Part shown: positions 34,950 through 45,683 of the stretch, piece by piece | Position numbering within the stretch: position 1 is the first letter of the stretch | Layout of the letters: every line of letters begins with the position of its first letter | NCBI GenBank assembly: GCA_936432065.2 | Contig: OW386286.2 | Coordinates: 113,547,519-113,611,518, forward strand | Reading direction: 5' to 3' | Length of the DNA: 64,000 bases | Origin: Rutpela maculata | Lineage: Eukaryota; Arthropoda; Insecta; Coleoptera; Cerambycidae | The notes under the pieces: model-generated | What the model was told of the DNA's origin: nothing | What the model saw: only the letters and a program-made list of their open reading frames with translations | The model's database searches: none | Position numbers and translations under genes: made by a program

Positions 34950-35519
34950 GAAGTAGTCGGTACTTCTGTCCGATTACACTGTGAATTGCTTCAGCGACCC
35001 AGCGAACTTTTGTTAATTGGACATAAGTACCGACTACTTCATCAGCAGTTGGATAACAAATTGCTTCCTAGAGGCCGTGCATACTTTCGGATAGTTTGTT
35101 TTTTAATTAATAGATTTGGAAAACAAAACGCCTTTCAGATGTTAGTCTTTCCGAAAACATTATTTTCCAAATGACATCGCAGCAAACTGTGAAGAATACT
35201 TTAACTTTAGAGATCGAGATGGATCGAATTATGGCTTATGTTAAAGACAATAATAATGAAATTAAAGTAGAAGTGAGGTCGTAACATGTTAGTAGCAGAA
35301 CTTATAAGTGTTTTATTGATTATGAGCTAAATTCCGTTGGTTTCCGAGGAGTTAGGCGATATTACTGCGAGTGTGCAAATGGTAGACGTCCAGTCGGGTG
35401 CTGTTCTCACATAGCTGCAATAATTTATTATTTATCTCACGCTCAATATATTTCCAGCAGAAATACTAAGTAAACTTCTTGATGTTACAAATTACAATAT
35501 ATTTAAGAATAAAGATTAA
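34950..35519 (+). pseudogene. Spy-like transposase C-terminal region, right arm
   Basis: Frame pieces RPSELLLIGHKYRLLHQQLD and RIVCFLINRFGKQNAF, a frameshift, then MAYVKDNNN and the SWIM segment with a TAA breaking it near 35284 and a premature end after SHAQYI. It is the inverted duplicate of the left arm gene, extended further toward the N-terminus. Confidence 0.6.
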
Positions 35520-36362
35520 GGGCACAAACAACTCAAAATCGAAATTTAATTTTTTACACCATGGCCCACCACTTTAAAAAATCTGAAAAAAATTACAAAC
35601 CAACAAGCAGTTATTACTGTAAAAAAATAAAGGTAGTCACTTGATAAAATCCTAAAAAAAATTTGTTTTCAAAATTTAAAAAATTTTTAGCAAGCCGAAT
35701 TTTAAGCCAAAAAATCTGAAAAAAAATCATGACATGCACCCTCAAGACTGTATGGACCCTGATTTTTTTCAGAATTTTCAATGCAACAGGAAAAGCGAAA
35801 TTAAATAAAAACTGAAAATTACGTCTCCCTCTATAACTGACCCAACCGAAGGGGTACGGATTTAAAACTCGGCAGAAATTGTTTATTAATAGAGAGCTAA
35901 CAAGCCATGTATGCAAAGTCCAATTTGGCTCAGGGGCATTTTTCACTATGCTTATCCGGCTATACCCTTTCACTTAACTTTCATAATATTATCTATTGGT
36001 TTTTTTTTTTTTGTTGTTTCATTTATATTGTACACTGTTACATTGTCATTGTATTGTTTATAAATAGCAGTTTGCTAAATAAATACTTTACTTACTTATT
36101 ATTCATATAAATTTCATAAAATGAAACTTCCATTGAAACACGAAAGTTTCATGATACTTATGTTTAATTTTATATTTCAAAAATTTCGTGCATTTCAGAT
36201 GATTTTCGAAACTTTCACAAGAATGTCATTGAAATTTCACGAATTTTAAGTTTCATGAAATTTTGCATCACTGATTATGAATGTTACACAGAACTCAAGT
36301 TTCATCATTTCATGTAATATTTCAATGAAATTTCACTTAACTTTCATAATATTAAGAAACTG

Positions 36363-37065
36363 TTACTTCCACATCCAGTGGAAGTATAGTAACGACAAAA
36401 AAATATTAAAAAATTTTTATTTTCCAATTAGGCTTAGAATGTCATGAAACGTCGAGATTTTAAGTTTGAGCGAAAAAAAAATTTCTGTCTCTGTCGGTCT
36501 GTCTGTCTAACTTTTTTTTGTGCGCACGTTTACTCTGGAACCGTTTAAGATATTGACTTGAAATTTGGTACACATATATACTTTAATGAGATCTGGAACT
36601 AGATTATATTTTCATCTTGTTCCGTCGAAGAGTTGGGGGGTAAATTGGGGTAAATTTGGGGTAAATAGGTAAATCAAACTCGTGAGAGTCCATAAAATTG
36701 GTATTTAATAAATATATACAAGAGAAGCTAAGGTTTCAAAAAAAATTTTGACATTAGTCACCCCCATTACCACCCCCACCCCATTATTAAAGGGGATGAA
36801 AAAAAATGTGATTTAGTGTGTGTACAAGAACCAGAAACCTCAAAATATTTTTTACTTCATCCACCCCCACTACCACCCCCCTATCACCACCCCCACCCCA
36901 CTACCGATGTGGGGTATCGTTTTATGGGTTTTTGGGGTAGAGGATTTCAAATATAGTATTATTAAAGTTCCATAAACAATTATTTCCACATACAAAGTTT
37001 TTTCGATGTGAGTGATTTGCATAGAAAATATGGATGTGGAAGTAGTGATTCCTTGGGCAGCGGTT
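36363..37065 (-). mobile_element. Helentron-like family A, copy 5
   Basis: Full-length, with a perfect terminal hairpin ACTTCCAC-ATCCA-GTGGAAGT at 36365-36385 and end GGGCAGCGGTT at 37065. Inserted in the GAAATTTC-rich repeat. Confidence 0.75.
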
Positions 37066-37789
37066 TTCATTTAAATTTCATAAAATGAAAGTTTCATTAA
37101 AATTTCATGATACTTGTATTTAACTTTATATTTCTATTACCAATCCTGAGTGAGTGAGTATGAATGATGTTTCAGTTGTGTGTAGGAATAGTGAAATTTT
37201 TTTTTTTTTTTTGTTTCATATATATTATAATAATCGGTCATAATAATTTTATCTATATCTATTATTTGTTAATTACTTTTTACTTAAAAAACTATATATT
37301 TTTTAATATGTTCGTGGCCAAAACACTGTGTATGTAAGGCCATATTTAGAAGGAAAAAAAAAAAAACTTTATATTTCAGAAATTTCATAAATTTCAGATG
37401 AATTTCTTAACTTTCACAAAAATGTCATTGAAATTTCACAAATTTTAAGTTTCATGAAATTTTGCATCACTGCTTTAGCTTGACCCAGGAAAGATACTAT
37501 AACTAATGAAAACTTCGATTTGATTCCACTAAAGGTGCATTTAATTTTTTATATATTTTTGTGAGAAAAGTCGATGAGAAAAACCTCAAAAGTAGTTTTT
37601 CGTAGTAAATTTTCTCAGCTTAAGATGGTATGGTTTATTATCTTCACAGTGACTTAAAGATTCATTATTTTTGAGCGTAAAATTTAAACAGATTTTTTAT
37701 ATAAAAATATTAAATTTTAGTGCCATGTTACAAAAACAAATAAAAAACGAATTAAAAGTAATTTTATCAGATTTAATTTACTTCGTTTT

Positions 37790-39740
37790 GGTACAAAAAA
37801 AGATTTGCTCGATAACTACCAATGAATTTCACTTATTCCAGTTATAGAAAAAAGTCCTTGAAAAGGCCTTAAAATCCAGAGTGGCTTTTTTTTGGAGGTA
37901 ATAGGTTGTTTAATACAAATAAAAATGTTTTCGAAACTCATATTCAATCATTATGGCTCATCAAATTAGCCGAAGCTATTAACATTGGATTTGAGACAGG
38001 AGGCTACACAGGAGCTTTGTTTTGCGATTTAAGCAAGGCTTTTGACTGTATTTCTTCCAGTATACTTATAAAGAACTTAAGTTTTTACAAATTTTCTGTT
38101 GCAAGCTTGAAATTAATATATTTAACAGGCTGCAAGCAACTGGTTGAAGCTGGTTCTAGTCATTCCCAGATGAGAACATTACAATTTGAAGTACCACAGG
38201 GGTCGGTATTGGGACCAGTGTTATTCCTTATCAAAGTCAAAGATTTGGTGTATGCTGACCCCAGAGCCTTTATCCTCTTCGCTGATGACACAATTGTTGT
38301 AAACAGAAATGGAAATTCTAATGCACTCCACAGGAAACACAGTCGCAAATCGACAAAGCTTAAATGCTACCAAAACGGAAACCATGCGTTTCAGTTTAGG
38401 TATGATGGATTTAAATAATAATCCAGTCAGTAAAATTTCTTGGGGTACTGATAGAACATTCACATTGACAAATTATGTAATAAGGTAACTTCTAGTATCT
38501 ATGCAATTAGAAATATGTCCCCAATAGTGTCCAGGCAAGTATTCCTAATAACTTACCATGCACTTATTCAGTCAAAAATAGTATATGCAATTCATGCTTG
38601 GGGCCATGCTCCAAACATGAAACTCGTTTTTGAATTACAAGGGAAGGCAGTACCAATTATAAAAACCGCTGCCCAAAGAATCACTACTTCCACATCCAGA
38701 TTCTTTTCAAGACACTCACAACGAAAAAATTTTTGTATGTGGAAATAATTGTTTATGGAACTTTAATAATATAACATTTGAAATCCTCTACCCCAAAAAC
38801 CCATAAAACGATACCCCACATCACTAGCGGGGTGGGGGTGGTGATAAGGGGTGGATGAAGTAAAAAAACATTTTGAGGTTTCTGGTTCTTGTACACACAC
38901 TAAATCACAATTTTTTTTCATCCCCTTTAATAATGGGGTGGGGGTGGTAAGGGGGGTGGCTAATGCCAAAATTTTTTTTGAGACCTTAGCTTCTCTTGTA
39001 TATACTAAATACCAATTTTATGGACTCTTACCTGCTTGATTTACCTATTTTCCCCAAATTTATCCCAATTTACCCCCCAACCCTTCGACGGAACCAGATG
39101 AAAATATAATCTAGTTCTAGATCTCGTTAAAGTACATATGTGTACCAAATTTCAAGTCAATATCTCAAACGGTTCCAGAGTAAACGTGCGCACAAAAAAA
39201 GTTACAGACAGGCAGACCGACAGACAGAAATTTTTTTTTTCGCTCAAACTTAAAATCTCGACGTTTCGTGACATTGTAAGCCTATTTGAACAATAAAAAT
39301 TTTTAAAATTTTTTTTGTCGTTACTAGGCTTCCACTGGATGTGAAAGTAATAAACCAGAGTATAGGAAAGAATGTACACAAGCTTATATTGAATTTAAAA
39401 TTCTTCGCTATATATATTACATGTTTGTTAAAAATAATTTACCAAATTATGTTACCCATGAAGAAATTTATTCTTATAATACAAGACAGGACAAATATCT
39501 ATATAGACTTCCACAAAATCAATAAATCTAGATCGGCAATATCAGACTTTGGTTATAAGTTATTTAAACTGCTACCATCCCCCATGAATCTGTTGCCTTC
39601 GAAAAGTTTTAAAAATGTAACAAAAAATATCTTATATCTAAATGTTTTTACTCCATGGAAGATTTTTACAATAATGATTTTACAGTTGAACATATGATCT
39701 TTATGTTTCTATACATTTTACATTTGAAAAACAACAGTAA
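37790..39740 (+). mobile_element. Jockey-like non-LTR retrotransposon 2 (5'-truncated)
   Basis: RT remnant from a degenerate ISLIPVIEKVLE region (about 37830), then KLAEAINIGFETG, FCDLSKAFDC (motif A), VPQGSVLGPVLFLI (motif B) and LFADDTIV (motif C, intact). After 38420 the frame is lost; RQVFLITYHALIQSKIVYAI marks the C-terminal domain. Interrupted by a Helentron-like copy (38664-39350), after which PEYRKECTQAYIEFKIL-type sequence resumes in another frame. No endonuclease domain. Confidence 0.7.
38664..39350 (+). mobile_element. Helentron-like family A, copy 6
   Basis: Starts AACCGCTGCCC after ATAAA and ends with the diverged hairpin CTTCCACTGGATGTGAAAG plus TAA. Inserted in an A-run of the Jockey 2 reading frame, as in copy 4. 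Confidence 0.75.
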
Positions 39741-40350
39741 GTTCTGATAATAGCATTTGAAAGTAAGCATGTTTGCAGTTTTTTGTAATTTTTTACGTTT
39801 TTCCAAACTTTTAATGTATATTTCAGTTAGATGCGTTCGATGAATCAGGAAAGTTATACCTCATTTCATTGTTGAGTATTTAAGCTTTTAAATAATGGTT
39901 AATTTATCAAGCGCTTCAATGTATCAAAATCGTTTCCGCGGGAATCGTAGTGGTGTCGACATTGCGTGCAAATTTAAACATATCAGAGGTCAAAACCACA
40001 TATTTTCGTGTGTATTGAATAAAAATATTTTTCTATGACTATTGAATAATTTATTAATTATCGATACGGTTTTGAACAAGTAATAGGGCTCATTACTCAC
40101 GGTCGTGGGTAATAATTCATTACTCATGGGCAAGGACCAATCACAAGGCTTCACATTCATTAATTGACAGCTATTGTAGAGCAATCTCAAAAAACGATTT
40201 AAAATTCAAAACATCGCCTGTGTCATAACTCAATTTAATGTCATAATAAGTAGGTATAATAATAAGTAGTAATACAAGATCACACGCTTGAGGAAGTTGT
40301 AAACACTCTATCCACTATGACAAAATATAAAAGATTGGTTTTACACTAAC
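39741..40350. other. No gene recognised
   Basis: AT-rich, without shared repeats or coding motifs. Confidence 0.4.
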
Positions 40351-40792
40351 GAGCTTATCTTAAATGAGATCGTCAAACTGTGTGAAATTTAAAACAGATC
40401 GTTCATTATTAAAAGAATTGCTAACTGATAAAGTACCAGTAGTAAACATAAATTCCATTAAATTATTAGGCATAACTTTGAACAGTAATATTAAGTGGTT
40501 TCTGCATATTGATGAAAATGATGAAATCATCAAAAAACTTAACAAGGCTTGCTTTGCACTTGAGTTTTGTCACGTTCGTTTGACACATCGACACTTAAAA
40601 TAGTTTACCATGTAAACTTCTATTCCACCGCTAAGTATGCAATCGAGGTATGGGGGGGTTCCTCTGACCTCTATAAAGTATTTAAAACCCAAAAAAGGGC
40701 ATTTAGAATAATATACAAACTGAAATTTAACGAATCATGCCGGGGGCACTTTAGAGAAAACAAAATGCTAACAATACCAGGACTATACATAT

Positions 40793-41217
40793 TGTTACAA
40801 GTATCCACCCCTTGAGTGCAGGCAATACAGAATTCAATTAGTTCGGATGTTGTCTGAATGTACAGATTTGCACCTACTAGAGAAAGAACCTACTAGAAGC
40901 TCTAGATTGATGACATCTGTTCTGGAACTATCTAGAGAATCACAGAAGATTCAGGATGTCATTTTTAGGTATATAAGGCCGCATTCTCGGCGGGATGGAA
41001 AGGTTTTGAATTGACAAGAGAGGTTAAGACTACAAAGTGAAAACAAAGTGATAAACATTGTTATTTTTAGTCAGTAAAGTACATTTAAGTTAATAATAGT
41101 ATTGTGAAGTATCCAGTAAATTATTTAATAAAATGTGTTAGTGGTTATCTCTTGTTATAATTTTTGGAACCCACGGAATTTGCAAGGGTGGTTTCCTAGG
41201 GGTGGAAATACGTCACA
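40793..41217 (+). repeat. 5' LTR of gypsy 2
   Basis: 425 bp; TATATAAGG near 40971 is a likely TATA box. Differs from the 3' LTR by small indels, including loss of a GGTGACGTCATC (CRE-like) stretch. Confidence 0.85.
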
Positions 41218-41599
41218 ATTGATGTCAGGAAGCGGAATTTTATGACAAGAGGAGCTCTGAAGTTGTGTTGAAGTGTTCGAGAAATATTCTCGAGGGTTAG
41301 TGCTAACACAGAGGACTAATTTACTGGACATTATTCGAGGGTTATTTTCGAACAGGAAAATAGTGTTAAGAACATTTTATTAGGACATTAGTGTGATAAT
41401 TAAATCCTTTAAACTGAGAACTGATAGAGACCCTGAAAAAGACTCATTTGTGTTAGTGCGTGAAAATTACTAGAACCTTTTTATTTGGACATTAGTGGAG
41501 ATTATTAAATTCTCTGAATTAGATAGTGACAAAAGATTCTGGATAAGACTTTTTTTCGTGCTGTTTAGAGATTTTTCTGGAAAGTTCCCTTACAGCAGG

Positions 41600-42588
41600 A
41601 AAAGCGACATCAGGAAGACAAAGAAGAGCAGGAAAAGCGACATCAGGAAGAAAAAAAAAGAACAAGAGAAGCGGCGTCAAGATTAAGAAAAGCGACGTCA
41701 GGAAGAAAAAGATGACCAAGAAAGAAAACGTCAAGAAGAAAAAGAAGAGCAAAAAAGAAAACGTCAAGAAGAAAGAGACAAATTGAAGAAAATAATGGAA
41801 GAACAGGAAATAAGACAACAAGAAGAAAAAACCAAACTGAGAAAAATGATGGAAGAACTGAAAAAGCAAGAGGAGAAAGAAGAACAAGAAAGACGCCAAG
41901 AAGAATTAAGGAAAATTCTGAATGAACAAATGAAGATACAGCAGGATGCTATCATTTCTGCCAACAAAGAATTAAAGAGTGAAGTCAAAGAAGAAATAAA
42001 CAAGGTAGAAGAAAAAGTAGATAAAGTCGAAGATAAAGTAGGTGAAGTCAAGACCGAAGTCGGTCAAGTAAAAGGAAAAGTAAATCAGTTTGAAAAAAAG
42101 ATGAGTGAGTTCGAAGGAGAAATGGAGAGACTTAAACGACAATTGAGAGAGAAAGGAGGTCAGCTAGTAACATCATCGGGTCCTCGGTTAAAACCTCCCT
42201 CCTTCGACGGCCAAAGCTCATGGACGACCTATAAAAGACAATTTGAGGCAGCTGTGTCTGCGAATAACTGGGATAATGAGGAAAAGGCTATGGCTTTAGT
42301 TCTAGTGCTAAGGGGCCAAGCCTCAGAGTTACTTCAGACAATTCCAGTGGAGAAACAAAGAGACTTCAAAGTTTTGGACACCAAAGTAGTAGTGAAGCTT
42401 TGGTTCGTGCACTGGAAGTAGAAGCCGCTTATAGGGATACTCCAAGATCAAGAGTGCGAGCTGTGACTTTCGAAGAATCACAACCAGAAACGAACCAGAA
42501 CCTGTTGACTGAGATGCAGAAAATGTTCACCAAATTATTCGATAAATTGGATGGCGTCGGAAAGCAGGAAAAACAACAAAATAAATGA
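41600..42588 (+). pseudogene. Gypsy 2 gag: coiled coil and capsid-like region
   Basis: A long lysine/glutamate-rich coiled coil (about 41600-42150, repeated EEK/QEE and KVEEKVDKVED heptads). Then the capsid-like segment PPSFDGQSSWTTYKRQFEA and KAMALVLVLRGQASELL, typical of gypsy gag. Stops or frameshifts near 41685 and 42400 split it. The stretch ends at TGA near 42586, before a degenerate zinc knuckle at about 42610-42655 (NCGKVGHMKRDC, where the first cysteine of the CCHC is replaced by tyrosine). Confidence 0.7.
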
Positions 42589-42636
42589 AAGCCGAGCGGA
42601 GGTATTAAATATTACAACTGCGGCAAGGTAGGACAT

Positions 42637-44040
42637 ATGAAACGAGACTGTCGACAGCAGAACTCAGAGAGCCGAGTAAATGATGTGAATGTTGAAGAGA
42701 AGCAGGAAAACTACACCAGGGGGGCTGTGCTGACTAGGGAATGCAGTGCCCCCAGAGAAATAAAGATTTCCCAGCTTCGAAGAATTGCAAGCAGTCTGTT
42801 GTTGCAAGGATATGTGAATGGAAGAAAATGTTTGTTTACCATCGAGACAGGTACTAACGTCATCAATAGTATGGCCAGGATTTATATCGGGTATGAAGAT
42901 TAACAAGAGGCAAAATGAAGTAATCGTCCGGACAGCTACGGGAGACAGGGCTACGGTTCATGGAATAGACCTGGGTTTGCAGATTGGACATTTAAGGTTT
43001 GACCACAGGGTCATCGTGGCTGACATCACGGATGACTTCATTTTGGGACTGGTCATCATGGAACAGTATGGATTTATTGTTGACGTAGGAAAGCGAATCT
43101 TAAGGATTGGGAACGAACGATTTATTCTGTCAAAAGTGAATGACCAATGCCAGAAAATAAGACTATTGACATCGCAGGCAGACAAAACTCCTGCACTATC
43201 CAGAAAACCAGACAAGGAAAATTGCAAGCGCTACCCTCAGGTGGAAAAATTGCCAAACATGGTTGAAGTCAACACTGTCGATCTTTCAGACAGTTGGACA
43301 AAGGAAACTCTGAGGCAAGAGCAATTGAGCGATGTAGAAATTGGACCCATGTTGAGAGCAAAAGAAGGGGAAACGCGTCCAGTATGGAAGGATGTTTCCA
43401 ACAAAGAAGTGGGGCTGAAGGCTTTATGGTCACAATGGGATTCACTTATGGTCGTAGACGGGCTTTTGAGGAGAGCATGGGAAAACCCGGATGGGAAGCA
43501 GGTTGCCATGTGTCTAGTGATTCCCAGGTATCGTGTAGCAGAAGTACTCCAGGAAGCACATAGTGAAACGTCCGGCGGACACTTTGGCGGAAACAAGACT
43601 TTGAGTAAAGTGCGGGAATGGTTCTGTTGGGTTAATAGTCGACAAGATGTAGAAGCTTGGTGTCGCAAATACAAGAGTTGTGCTGCCAATAAGGAACCAC
43701 TTTCCGTAACCAACTATGCGAATGAAAGTCGAGAAGAGCCGAAGAATGACCGAGAGCAGAGACCCAGGCTGGTAACCGAATGAAGGCTCATTATGATCGG
43801 AATGCCAGAACAGGAGGATTCAAGGTGGGAGATCCGGTTTGGCTGTACAGCCCACATCGGAAAGAATGGAAGACCCTGAAGCTTCAACCACCTTGGGAAG
43901 GACCGTATTCAGTCATCACCCAGATCAATAACGTGTATCGGATTCAAAGTCGTAAAAAGTCGAAGATGAAAATGGTACACTTGGATAGACTGGCAAAGTA
44001 TGTGAAAGAGGCTAAATTGCCTGACCGGGACGATCAGGCT
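42637..44040 (+). pseudogene. Gypsy 2 protease and integrase remnants
   Basis: The protease site reads LFTIETGTN, with glutamate in place of the catalytic aspartate, followed by a frameshift near 42850. Then VADITDDFILGL and FIVDVGKRILRI (end of protease). The frame passes directly to an integrase N-terminal zinc region (SGGHFGGNKTL and WCRKYKSCAANK). After a short junction the next frame (43780-44040) is the integrase C-terminal GPY-like region: HYDRNARTGGFKVGDPVWL and PPWEGPYSVI. RT, RNase H and the integrase catalytic core are deleted in frame-like fashion. Confidence 0.7.
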
Positions 44041-44054
44041 TAAGGAGGGGGCAG

Positions 44055-44489
44055 TGTTAGTATCCACCCCTTGAGTGTAGGCAACACAGAATTCAATTAG
44101 TTCGGATGTTGTCTGAATGTAGAGATTTGCACCTACTAGAGAAAGAACCTACTAGAAAGAAGCTCTAGATTGATTACATCTGTTCTGGAACTATCTAGAG
44201 AATGGTGACGTCATCACAGAAAATTCAGGATCTGTTATTTTTAGGTATACAAGACCGCATTCTCGGCGGGAAAGGTTTTGAATTGACAGGAGAGGTTAAG
44301 ACTACAAACTGAAAACAAAGTGATAAACATTGTTATTTTTAGTCAGTAAAGTACATTTAAGTTAATAATAGTATTGTGAAGTATCCAGTAAATTATTTAA
44401 TAAAGTGTGTTAGTGGTTATCTCTTGTTATAATTTTTGGAACCCACGGAATTTGCAAGGGTGGTTTCCTAGGGGTGGAAACACGTCACA
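44055..44489 (+). repeat. 3' LTR of gypsy 2
   Basis: 435 bp, matching 40793-41217; contains TGACGTCA near 44204 that the 5' LTR lacks. Confidence 0.85.
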
Positions 44490-44693
44490 ATATACTCCTG
44501 CTTACTATACTTATGCATTTCCGATACAGCACTTAACTCTCACCGAGAGAGGACCATCTTATTCAGCAATTAAATTCTTCAATGTACTTCCTGATTTTAT
44601 TAAAAATAAAATCGCTTTGAAGGATTTCAGAGGACAAATTTTCCAATATATCTATAATATAGAACCATATTCAATTCAAGTATTTCTTGATTT

Positions 44694-45354
44694 TTACTTC
44701 CACATCCAGTGGAAGTATATTAATGACAAAAAAATTTTAAAAATTTTTATTGTTCAAATAGGCTTAGAACGTCATGAAACGTCGAGATTTTAAGTTTGAG
44801 CGAAAAAAAAATTTCTGCCTGTCTAAGTTTTTTTTGTGCACACGTTTACTCTGGAACCGTTTGAGATATTGACTTGAAATTTGGTACACATATGTACTTT
44901 AACGAGATCTAGAACTATATTTTCATCTAGTTACGTCGAAGGGTTGGGGGGTAAATTGGGGTAAATTTGGGGTAAATAGGTACATTAAGCAGGTAATAGT
45001 CCATAAAATTGGTATTTAGTATATACAAGAGAAGCTAAGGTCTTAAAAAAAAAATTTGGCATTAGCCACCCCCATTACCACCACCACCCTATTATTAAAG
45101 GGGATGAAAAAAAATTGTGATTTAGTATGCGCACAAGAACCAGAAACCTCAAAATATTTTTTACTTCATCCACCCCCACTACCAACTACCCCCTATCACC
45201 ACCCCCACCCCACTACCGATGTGGGGTATCGTTTTATGGGTTTTTGTGGTAGAGGATTTCAAATATTATATTATTAAAGTTCCATAAACAATTATTTCCA
45301 CATACATGGATAGAAAATCTGGATGTGGAAGTAGTGACTCCTTGGGCAGCGGTT
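44694..45354 (-). mobile_element. Helentron-like family A, copy 7
   Basis: Full-length, with perfect hairpin ACTTCCAC-ATCCA-GTGGAAGT next to 44696 and far end GGGCAGCGGTTT. Inserted in a T-run of Jockey 3. A short deletion lies in the CATACAAAG region near 45306. Confidence 0.75.
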
Positions 45355-45683
45355 TTAACAATTATGACTATTTTTAAGTTTTATCTTTACACCCTCTATG
45401 GAATTTTAACTATTTATTGTATTCTAATGTGACTTTTTTAACTTATTGTATTTTTCGTAGTTTCATCTGCTATTTGTCCTTTAATGACCTGTTTTACACA
45501 TATTTAATATAATATGTCTGATGATACGGTATAAAACTTATTTATTTACTTAGGTCATCGATTTTGCGAAAGTAAAAAAATATAACTTTCTCGTATGCCT
45601 CTGTAGGCTCAAATTTTCGCTTTCTCCGGTGCGATTCACAATGTGCATCAAATGCAATTCTTCCTCTTTCCATAATGACATAG

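Larger units (their letters stand above)
33915..35967. mobile_element. Spy-like transposon, inverted dimer
   Basis: 2,053-bp palindrome beginning GGGTATAGCCGGATAAGCAT and ending with its inverse; arms of about 950-1040 bp meet near 34960-35020. Each arm holds the C-terminal part of the same DDE/SWIM-type protein. Left flank ends GAAA, right flank begins TTTC, and the empty paralogue at 36283-36353 reads GAAATTTC. So it lies between AAA and TTT with no duplication, the signature described for Spy elements (relatives of PIF/Harbinger and ISL2EU). Confidence 0.75.
33158..37472. mobile_element. GAAATTTC-rich repeat, possibly one nested hAT-type element
   Basis: Starts CAGTGATGCAAAATTTC and ends with the inverse GAAATTTTGCATCACTG; the flanking 8-mers CTTTGACT and CTTTAGCT agree at six of eight positions. 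Throughout, non-inserted parts are built from GAAATTTCATGAAAGTTTC-like runs. It hosts the Spy-like dimer (33915-35967) and a Helentron-like copy (36363-37065). A second inverse end at about 36272 means it could instead be two adjacent copies. Confidence 0.4.
40793..44489 (+). mobile_element. Ty3/gypsy LTR retrotransposon 2, internally deleted
   Basis: 3.7 kb between ATAT duplications (40789-40792, 44490-44493). LTRs 40793-41217 and 44055-44489 start TGTTA and end GTCACA. A primer site resembling tRNA-Leu (TGATGTCAGGAAGCGG at 41220) and a polypurine tract AAGGAGGGGGCAG before the 3' LTR complete the frame. Gag, protease and the flanks of integrase remain; the RT, RNase H and integrase core are missing. 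Confidence 0.85.
40351..45540 (+). mobile_element. Jockey-like non-LTR retrotransposon 3, host of nested insertions
   Basis: The C-terminal RT region 40364-40790 (KLLGITLNSNIKW, YAIEVWGG, MLTIPGLYI), then the gypsy 2 insertion, then 44494-44693 (GPSYSAIKFFNVLPDFIK), then a Helentron-like copy, then a tail to about 45540 ending in an ATTT-type run. 5' truncated and interrupted by frameshifts. Confidence 0.65.

Noticed and set aside
34925..34965. CTGATGA in the Spy-like arm as another hammerhead ribozyme
   Set aside because: No GAA core or pairing stem I follows; the sequence is explained as transposase coding DNA.
41600..42150. Lysine/glutamate coiled coil as a host cytoskeletal gene
   Set aside because: It lies between a 5' LTR and a gag capsid region, inside an LTR element with target duplications.
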